From Flavobacterium sp. MFBS3-15 (GTDB taxonomy: Bacteria > Bacteroidota > Bacteroidia > Flavobacteriales > Flavobacteriaceae): a stretch of DNA of 64,000 nucleotides. The position numbers and the translations under genes were made by a program. This document shows positions 58,375 to 64,000 of the stretch, piece after piece. The notes beneath the pieces are model-generated. The model was not told the origin of the DNA, made no database searches, and was given only the letters and a program-made list of their open reading frames with translations. The stretch covers positions 329,947-393,946 of the forward strand of contig NZ_JAPCHV010000001.1 in NCBI RefSeq assembly GCF_026107645.2. Reading direction: 5' to 3'. The first letter of the stretch is position 1. Each line of letters begins with the position of its first letter.

Positions 58375-60798
58375 ATGATAAGATCAATTTTTACAATTGC
58401 AGCATTTGTCCTGACCACGCTTACTGCCGTTGCACAGGAGAACCTGACCTACCAGAAGCCGCCTAAAGAGATACTCGAACTCGTGGATATCGAAAGGGCA
58501 CCGTCCGTTTCGATGGACAGCAGGAAAACCTTCATGCTGCTGATGTACCGCAATGCCTATAAAACGCTCGAAGACCTTTCTGAAGACGAGCTGAAGCTCG
58601 GGGGCCTGCGCATCAACCCGAAAACCAACATTTCCAGCACGATCACTTATGTGAATAACCTGAAGTTCAAAAAACTGAAGGACAAAGAGCCAACACAAAT
58701 AAATGGCCTTCCGCAAACCCCGAAGATGGCCAACTTTGCATGGTCGCCGGATGAAACTAAAATGGCGTTTACCAATACTACTGCTACCGGCGTTGAGGTT
58801 TGGCTTTTGGACATAAAAACGTTGCAGGTTAAAAAACTGACGGATGCTACAGCCAATGCCAATATGGGCAATCCGGTAAGCTGGTTCCGCGACAGCAATG
58901 CGCTGTTGGTAAAAATGCTGCCTGCCAACAGGCCTGCACTCATTAATACGGCCAGCGCCATTCCGGCCGGGCCGACCGTAACGGTGAGCGATGGTACCAA
59001 GGCGCAGAACCGCACCTACCAGGATTTGCTTAAGAACAAGAACGATGAGGCCAACTTTGAGAACCTTACCACATCGGAACTTTATAAAGTTACCCTCGAT
59101 GGCAAAGCGACGAAGTGGAAAGACGCGGCCATGTACGGCGGCATCAGCTTTTCGCCCGACGGCAATTATGTTATGGTAACTACGCTGCACAAGCCGTTCT
59201 CGTATATTGTAACGCTTGACCGTTTCCCTACCAAAAGCATTTTGTATGATGCCAATGGAAAGATGGTGCAGACCTTCAACGAAAAACCGTTGATCGAGGA
59301 TATGCCGAAAGGCTTCATGTCGACAGAGAAAGGCAAGCGCAGCATCGGGTGGAGAGCCGACAAGCCTGCCACACTGGTTTGGGCCGAAGCGCTCGATGGG
59401 GGTGACCCGGCTGTAGAAGTGCCTTTCCGCGACGAGGTGTTTGAATTGCCTGCGCCATTTACAGCAACCCCTAAGAGCCTGGTAAAAACCATCAATCGTT
59501 TTGCCGGCATTACATGGGGAACTGATAATCTTGCGCTTATTTATGACCGCTGGTGGAATACCCGAAATACCAAAACTTACATTTTCAACCCGTCGGATGC
59601 GTCGCAAAAGCCGGAAGTGATCTTCGACAGGAATTACCAGGATACCTACAGCGACCCGGGTTCGTTCGATACCCGCCGCAACGAGTGGGGCCGCTATGTG
59701 CTTAACATTGAGAATAACAATGCCTACCTTATGGGTGATGGTTTTACCGATAAAGGGCAGTTCCCGTTCATCGACCAGTATAACCTTGCCTCCAAGAAGG
59801 CAACAAGGCTGTATCAATCGAAATATACAGATAAGAAAGAATCATTGGTTTCGATAATCGATGCCAAAAAAGGAGAGGTGCTGGTGCAGTTGGAATCGAA
59901 AAACCAGTACCCGAATTATTACCTTATCAACATCAAAAAGAAAAGCGCCCCGGTGGCGGTGAGCTTCTTCCAGAACCCGTTTAAGAAAATCGAGAACGTT
60001 AGCAAGGAAGTGATTAAATACAAGCGAGCTGACGGACTGGACCTTTCGGGAACGCTATACCTCCCGGCCGGCTACGACAAAAAGAAGAAGGAGAAGCTGC
60101 CGCTCATCATCTGGGCCTACCCGGCAGAATTCAAGGATAAGAACAGCGCCTCGCAAACCACTTCAAACGCTAATGATTTTACGTACCCGAACTACGGTTC
60201 GCCGGTATACTGGGTTACGCGTGGCTATGCCGTGTTGGATGATGCTTCGTTCCCGATCATCGGCGAAGGCAAGGAAGAACCGAACGACACCTTCATTACC
60301 CAACTGGTTGCCGATGCGAAAGCGGCCATCGATGCGGTTGATGCGCTGGGTTACATCGACCGTACCCGGGTAGCAGTGGGTGGCCACTCGTATGGCGCGT
60401 TCATGACAGCCAACCTGCTCACGCACTCCGACCTTTTTGCTGCCGGTATTGCACGCAGCGGAGCGTATAACAGGACACTTACGCCATTCGGTTTCCAGAG
60501 CGAGGAGCGCAACTACTGGGAAGCACCGGAAATTTACAACACCATGTCGCCATTCATGCATGCCGACAAAATGAAGACACCGTTATTGCTGATACACGGC
60601 GAGGCGGATAATAACAGCGGTACCTTCCCCATGCAGAGCGAGCGCTACTTCAATGCCCTGAAAGGCTTTGGAGCACCGGCACGATTGGTATTGCTGCCAA
60701 AAGAGAGCCACGGCTACGCTGCCATCGAAAGCATACTGCACCTGCTGTGGGAACAGGACCAGTGGTTAGAGAAATACGTGAAGAATAAAGGAAAATAG
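58375..60798 (+). CDS. S9 family (prolyl oligopeptidase-type) serine peptidase
   Basis: This is an 807-residue exported peptidase with signal MIRSIFTIAAFVLTTLTAVA. Residues 25-580 are a beta-propeller-like domain. The alpha/beta-hydrolase part carries Ser672 (GGHSYGAF), Asp745 (HGEADNNSG) and His779 (ESHGYA), the catalytic triad. The pattern GGHSYGAFMTANLLTH and NYWEAPEIYNTMSPF is typical of the S9D/glutamyl-peptidase-like group rather than classical POP. It releases di- or oligopeptides in the periplasm. It is a single gene ending at a clear terminator. Confidence 0.94.
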   Translation: MIRSIFTIAAFVLTTLTAVAQENLTYQKPPKEILELVDIERAPSVSMDSRKTFMLLMYRNAYKTLEDLSEDELKLGGLRINPKTNISSTITYVNNLKFKKLKDKEPTQINGLPQTPKMANFAWSPDETKMAFTNTTATGVEVWLLDIKTLQVKKLTDATANANMGNPVSWFRDSNALLVKMLPANRPALINTASAIPAGPTVTVSDGTKAQNRTYQDLLKNKNDEANFENLTTSELYKVTLDGKATKWKDAAMYGGISFSPDGNYVMVTTLHKPFSYIVTLDRFPTKSILYDANGKMVQTFNEKPLIEDMPKGFMSTEKGKRSIGWRADKPATLVWAEALDGGDPAVEVPFRDEVFELPAPFTATPKSLVKTINRFAGITWGTDNLALIYDRWWNTRNTKTYIFNPSDASQKPEVIFDRNYQDTYSDPGSFDTRRNEWGRYVLNIENNNAYLMGDGFTDKGQFPFIDQYNLASKKATRLYQSKYTDKKESLVSIIDAKKGEVLVQLESKNQYPNYYLINIKKKSAPVAVSFFQNPFKKIENVSKEVIKYKRADGLDLSGTLYLPAGYDKKKKEKLPLIIWAYPAEFKDKNSASQTTSNANDFTYPNYGSPVYWVTRGYAVLDDASFPIIGEGKEEPNDTFITQLVADAKAAIDAVDALGYIDRTRVAVGGHSYGAFMTANLLTHSDLFAAGIARSGAYNRTLTPFGFQSEERNYWEAPEIYNTMSPFMHADKMKTPLLLIHGEADNNSGTFPMQSERYFNALKGFGAPARLVLLPKESHGYAAIESILHLLWEQDQWLEKYVKNKGK

Positions 60799-60867
60799 AT
60801 TGTTAGATATTGGATTGTTAGATTTTTGGAAAGACAAAAAGATAACAGATGAGAGATAATAGACAGG

Positions 60868-60895
60868 CCCGTACAATTGTGCGGGTTTTGTTTTT
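60868..60895 (+). terminator. terminator after the S9 peptidase gene
   Basis: CCCGTACAATTGTGCGGG (imperfect palindrome) followed by TTTTGTTTTT on the plus strand; lies next to the convergent ABC ATPase gene stop. Confidence 0.8.
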
Positions 60896-61855
60896 CTATC
60901 CAAAAGCATTCCTGTCTACCGCCAGTGTAACTTCCGAATTTACTTCGAGTTCCTTGTAGTGTTCAAAGAAAATTACCTGCCTGTTGAGGGCTCCTTTTAC
61001 CAGGTAGCGATTGCCTTTAAAGTAACATTGTTTAACGACTACGTTCAATGGGCCGCCTTCGGTTATTTTCAATTGATGGGGATAGATAAGTACGGTCTCC
61101 TCCGGGTTTTGGGTAAGGGTGAGCAACTCAAGCTTTATCTCGTTGACCTCCCCGAACAATGACGCGGTGTATTTGTCCTTAGGATTGTAATAAATTTCTT
61201 TTGAAGGTGCTTTATCTAATATGTGTCCGCCTTTCAGGACAATAGTTTCATCGGCAAAGGAAAGCGCATCGGTACTGTCATGCGTGGCAACGATAACCGT
61301 AATGCCTTTCTGCTTCAGGTAAGCGAACAGGTTGCGGCGAAGGGCATTCTTCCTGAAGTTATCAATATGGCTAAAGGGCTCGTCGAGCAAAAGAATCTCC
61401 GGTTCCAAAGCAAGCACTTTTGCCAGGGCAATGCGCTGCTGCTGGCCGCCGCTCAGGAATTTGGCCTTTACATCGGCAAAAGCTCCCATCTCTACAATAT
61501 CGAGCAATTCGCGGATGCGCTGCTGCTTTTCTTCAGGATAAAAATTCGAAAGGAAGCTGCCCACATTTTCGGCAGCGGTTACAAACGGCATCAGGTCGAA
61601 ATCCTGTGCGAGGTATTTCATGTAGGGCATCCCTGGAATGAGGTTGTGCTTAGGCCCGGTAACGGGTTCACCTTTATAGGTAATCCCGCCCTCATTCAGG
61701 TCATACAACCCGTAGATAGTTTTGAGGAGTGTACTTTTGCCGCAGCCGCTTTCGCCGATGATGGCAATATTCTGGCCTGTTTTAGCATTAAAACTGATGT
61801 TGTGTAATATGGTGGTATCGGTATAACCGAATGAAATATTCTTAACTGCGAGCAT
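60896..61855 (-). CDS. ABC transporter ATP-binding protein
   Basis: From the ATG at 61855 (MLAVKNISFGYTD) it has 319 residues; the longer frame (ATG at 61885) would start inside the promoter. Walker A is GESGCGKST, the signature LSGGQQQRIALAK and Walker B PEILLLDEPFSH are intact, and the H-loop is VIVATHDSTDAL. A C-terminal extension of about 90 residues (TOBE-like, VLIYPHQLKITEGGPLNVVV) suggests an importer or sugar-type ABC ATPase. No permease gene is adjacent, so the partner is encoded elsewhere. Confidence 0.9.
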   Translation of the reverse strand: MLAVKNISFGYTDTTILHNISFNAKTGQNIAIIGESGCGKSTLLKTIYGLYDLNEGGITYKGEPVTGPKHNLIPGMPYMKYLAQDFDLMPFVTAAENVGSFLSNFYPEEKQQRIRELLDIVEMGAFADVKAKFLSGGQQQRIALAKVLALEPEILLLDEPFSHIDNFRKNALRRNLFAYLKQKGITVIVATHDSTDALSFADETIVLKGGHILDKAPSKEIYYNPKDKYTASLFGEVNEIKLELLTLTQNPEETVLIYPHQLKITEGGPLNVVVKQCYFKGNRYLVKGALNRQVIFFEHYKELEVNSEVTLAVDRNAFG

Positions 61856-61882
61856 TTTGCGCGAAACGGTATTTTGTTTTTG

Positions 61883-61890
61883 CAAAAGTA
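61883..61890 (-). promoter_or_regulatory. -7 box of the ABC ATPase gene
   Basis: Minus strand TACTTTTG, a perfect TAnnTTTG box; it lies about 28 bp before the ATG at 61855 and overlaps the alternative start at 61885, favouring the shorter protein. Confidence 0.65.
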
Positions 61891-62132
61891 TTCAATTCAT
61901 CCCATTGCAGTGACAGCTTAACAAAAAATAAGGGCACATTATTCATGTACCCTTACCAATCTAACCAATAAAAATAAACACATTACGAGGATTTCATAGC
62001 AATTCATCCGTCTTCATCAATCCATCATATATACGGAGAAATAATGGTTAGGGTTTTTGCAGAGTGGTATGTTATATCAATATATTTAGTTTGTAAATTA
62101 TCTGTAAATTGCCGGTTTATAATTCAGTCTAT

Positions 62133-62750
62133 ATGAAAGTTTTCTTTTTTGCGCTTGCATTGCTTATCTCCACTATTGCGTGGAGCCAAAAGTCAAATGA
62201 CCAATATTCATTGGAAGCCGCTTATGGTTTTGGCGCATCCCCGGATCCGGGTATTTCCGATTTTGGCCACTATGAATTTGCATTTCGATACATGATTGAT
62301 GAATACTGGGGCATAAAATTTGATTTTGGCTCCGACCGGTTCCGTACAGGAAACGATACCGAACCCGGTTCAGATTATAAAAGGTATTCGGTACAGGGGG
62401 TATACAATTTGGGGCGTGCATTGAATCTAACGAACAGGTCGGTAAAGACATTCAATTTTCTTGCCCATGGGGGATTGGGGATTTCAACGCTAAATTCGCC
62501 CGCTATAAAAGGTACCGATAAGATAGGTAACATTATTATAGGTATCACCCCGCAATTTCATCTGTCCGATTCGTTTGCCCTTATGGCAGATACTTCATTA
62601 GCATTGAATTTTGCTCAGCAAAACCATTTTGGAGGAGTGAGGCCTCCGGGCAATAAGTCATCCGATGAAATTACCGGAAAGCTTTTTACATTTTCCTTAG
62701 GCATTACATATTATTTTGGACGGAATAAATCAAATGCGGATTGGAGATAA
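62133..62750 (+). CDS. outer-membrane beta-barrel protein
   Basis: Starting at MKVFFFALALLISTIAWSQ (62133) it has 205 residues with a signal peptide. The mature part alternates polar and hydrophobic residues in strands (YEFAFRYMIDEYWGIKFDFG, YKRYSVQGVYNLGRALNL, IGNIIIGITPQFHLSDSFAL) and ends LFTFSLGITYYFGRN, consistent with an eight-stranded OmpA/OmpW-like barrel. Function is unknown; members are often porins or adhesion/stability proteins. It ends at a bidirectional terminator facing the small exported protein. Confidence 0.8.
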   Translation: MKVFFFALALLISTIAWSQKSNDQYSLEAAYGFGASPDPGISDFGHYEFAFRYMIDEYWGIKFDFGSDRFRTGNDTEPGSDYKRYSVQGVYNLGRALNLTNRSVKTFNFLAHGGLGISTLNSPAIKGTDKIGNIIIGITPQFHLSDSFALMADTSLALNFAQQNHFGGVRPPGNKSSDEITGKLFTFSLGITYYFGRNKSNADWR

Positions 62751-62782
62751 AAAAAAGCTACCTGTTTAGGGTAGCCTTTTTT
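62751..62782. terminator. bidirectional terminator between convergent genes
   Basis: A 6-bp stem GCTACC / GGTAGC, 7-nt loop, with A run upstream and T run downstream. Confidence 0.85.
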
Positions 62783-62798
62783 GCTTAACGTGTATATC

Positions 62799-63101
62799 TT
62801 ATTTTGAAAGCAGCATGTCAGTAAGCTTTAAGTTCCCTTTATTTACAAGGTCGGCAATGTAAACACTAATGCCAAAACGTGAACCATCTACACTGGTGCA
62901 AAATTTAGCGGTTGGTGCCTGTTTTTGCTGTTTTACTTCTTCCTTTGGTTTTTCAGCCCTTGCCGCAGGGATTTTTTTAGCTTCCGGAGTAACATTCGTG
63001 GCCTTTTCTATAACCGGAGGCCCTATATGGTCGTTATTAATATTGGCCATTGCTGTTGCGCCGCAAGCCAGGAGAAAAGTAGTGAATAAAAGCTTTTTCA
63101 T
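62799..63101 (-). CDS. 100-residue exported hypothetical protein
   Basis: This encodes 100 residues with a signal peptide (MKKLLFTTFLLACGATAMA). The mature part is polar with an AKKIPAARAEKPKEEVKQQK charged stretch, then TAKFCTSVDGSRFGISVYIAD and an amphipathic end (LVNKGNLKLTDMLLSK). No domain is recognised. It is presumably periplasmic or secreted. It converges on the barrel gene. Confidence 0.65.
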   Translation of the reverse strand: MKKLLFTTFLLACGATAMANINNDHIGPPVIEKATNVTPEAKKIPAARAEKPKEEVKQQKQAPTAKFCTSVDGSRFGISVYIADLVNKGNLKLTDMLLSK

Positions 63102-63530
63102 AAATCAGGAGTTTTATTGCTAATAGTAATTGGTTCAAATACAGGTGATAAAGATAGTGAAAAGTTATTGCTTACTTAATACATCTCAATCATTTTTAGA
63201 TATTTAGGAAAATAAAAACATGATGAATTTATTCATTTTTCCGGTTTGTTATACATATAAGTAGAATAAACCATGATTTTGTTACAGGAAAACATGAAGT
63301 TTTAACAAAAATATTTTTAAGCTCGTTATGAGATTCTGTTATGTAGTATCTATATATTATTAAGAGGAGTTTCAAATAGCTATTTATAGTGGCTCGCCAC
63401 TTTTTATCCTCTTTGGAGTTCACTGAATCACATTTTTAAAAACCTTTAAAAAACTTTCATTCCCAAAGTTCACCGTTTCAGTATGTTAAGAAAAAGTAAA
63501 CAAGAAAGATTAAAAAAGGGTTTATAAAAG
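63102..63530. other. about 430-bp AT-rich region before the rRNA promoters
   Basis: No gene or strong structure is visible except the small hairpin AGTGGC-TC-GCCACT near 63388-63401 with a following T run (possible weak terminator). It separates the small exported protein gene from the rRNA promoter block. Confidence 0.5.
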
Positions 63531-63561
63531 TTTGGAAAAGCGGAAAAGGTTACTACTTTTG
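63531..63561 (+). promoter_or_regulatory. rRNA promoter P1
   Basis: TTTG at 63531-63534, 19-nt spacer, TACTTTTG at 63554-63561: both elements match the Bacteroidota consensus. It is followed by GCACCCGC, as in P3. Confidence 0.85.
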
Positions 63562-63688
63562 CACCCGCATTCAAGCAACGCTCTTAGACAAAATGACACC
63601 GCAACAACCCCTGACAAGAAAAGGATTTTCGCTATTATATGGTGAGATGAGGATTTGGAAAAAGGATTGAAAAAAAAGTAAAAAAAGA

Positions 63689-63721
63689 TTTGGATTGTGT
63701 TGGGAAAAGAAATTATCTTTG
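63689..63721 (+). promoter_or_regulatory. rRNA promoter P2
   Basis: TTTG at 63689-63692, 21-nt spacer, TATCTTTG at 63714-63721. Followed by CCCTCCC. Confidence 0.75.
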
Positions 63722-63814
63722 CCCTCCCTAACCGATAGGAAAGGGAAGCAGGTTCACTTCAAGATTTACTGAAAACGGCGCGAGAAAATAATTTCAAAAA
63801 AAGTTTTCGAAACG

Positions 63815-63845
63815 CTTGCGGGTTTAAAAAGAAGTTGTACTTTTG
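63815..63845 (+). promoter_or_regulatory. rRNA promoter P3
   Basis: CTTG at 63815-63818, 19-nt spacer, TACTTTTG at 63838-63845, then GCACCCGC identical to P1. It is the nearest to the leader. Confidence 0.85.
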
Positions 63846-64000
63846 CACCCGCTAACACAGGGAGCCGCTACGGCGAACGGTGTTAGTGAGAAAATAAAGA
63901 ATGATACGTTCATAGACATATTGGATTGACAGCATAAGAGAGAGTAAGAAACTCTTAGCGATTATTGAAAAAGACCTGAATAAAGATCGTAAAAATATAA
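63846..64000 (+). other. rRNA operon leader (16S gene begins beyond the window)
   Basis: The sequence after P3, including GTTCATAGACATATTGGATT and GACAGCATAAGAGAGAGTAA, looks like the leader in front of 16S rRNA genes in Flavobacterium-type genomes (from memory). It contains no ORF. The mature 16S start should lie shortly right of 64000. Confidence 0.65.

Noticed and set aside
58384..59817. Long minus-strand ORF (477 aa) opposite the S9 peptidase
   Set aside because: Low-complexity composition and no domains; the plus strand carries the clear S9 peptidase with signal peptide and catalytic triad.

Overview
The window looks like chromosomal DNA of a Flavobacterium-like member of the Bacteroidota. 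The evidence is a SusC/SusD sugar-uptake locus, Bacteroidota-type promoters (TAnnTTTG -7 boxes with a TTTG/CTTG element about 19 nt upstream), a tmRNA whose tag reads GENNYALAA, and an rRNA-operon promoter and leader region at the right edge. Function calls come from reading motifs; no database search was run.

Layout. (1) 1-12.2 kb: a GC-richer block of small stress or accessory genes: a truncated Rieske-FAD oxidoreductase, a lipoprotein, an SDR, a large unrecognised protein, an FAD/NAD-binding protein, a Zn-alcohol dehydrogenase, an ankyrin protein, a 2H phosphoesterase, a YciF/DUF892 protein with a tiny partner, a CinA-like amidase, a duplicated DUF6766-like membrane protein and a single-domain response regulator. 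(2) 12.4-16.9 kb: a plasmid- or ICE-derived fragment. It holds a PRTRC cassette (ThiF/E1-like, protein B/E2-like, an unassigned protein, protein C/ubiquitin-like, truncated protein E) joined head-to-head at about 15.62 kb to the C-terminal stub of a DUF3945-type mobile-element protein, followed by three small DNA-binding-type proteins. (3) 17.0-19.6 kb: an AT-rich two-gene operon, DUF4062 plus a Schlafen-AlbA/HATPase protein, followed by a 12-nt tandem repeat; this is the best candidate for an undescribed (possibly anti-phage) system. (4) 19.7-28.5 kb: a heavy-metal island: DUF6660-like protein, CzcA/CusA pump fused to a TolC-like domain, His-rich CzcB adaptor, DUF3703, a P1B-2 ATPase and a secreted Cys-rich HMA protein. 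(5) 28.7-30.7 kb: a tyrosine recombinase flanked by three copies of an arm-type site, next to the 3' end of ssrA (tmRNA). The recombinase beside ssrA suggests that regions 2-4 are an integrated island, but no duplicated att site was found.

(6) 30.9-50.1 kb: an alanine/saccharopine dehydrogenase-like gene, then a polysaccharide utilisation locus: propeller/Y_Y_Y/HTH regulator, SusC, SusD, LamG lipoprotein, GH144-like glucoamylase-family enzyme, GH3, GH97, a GH43-like/discoidin/FN3 protein and an MFS sugar transporter. The content suggests a glucan (possibly beta-1,2-glucan) diet, but the GH97 enzyme adds alpha-glucoside capacity. (7) 50.2-55.1 kb: a small lipoprotein, a MITE-like repeat and a CreD envelope-stress cluster with its winged-helix regulator; a 17-bp palindrome sits in front of all three transcription units. 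(8) 55.2-63.1 kb: Fic protein with its own repeat operator, L,D-transpeptidase, FabH-type ketoacyl synthase, S9 peptidase, ABC ATPase, an outer-membrane barrel and a small exported protein. (9) 63.1-64 kb: three tandem strong promoters and the leader of an rRNA operon whose 16S gene starts beyond the window.
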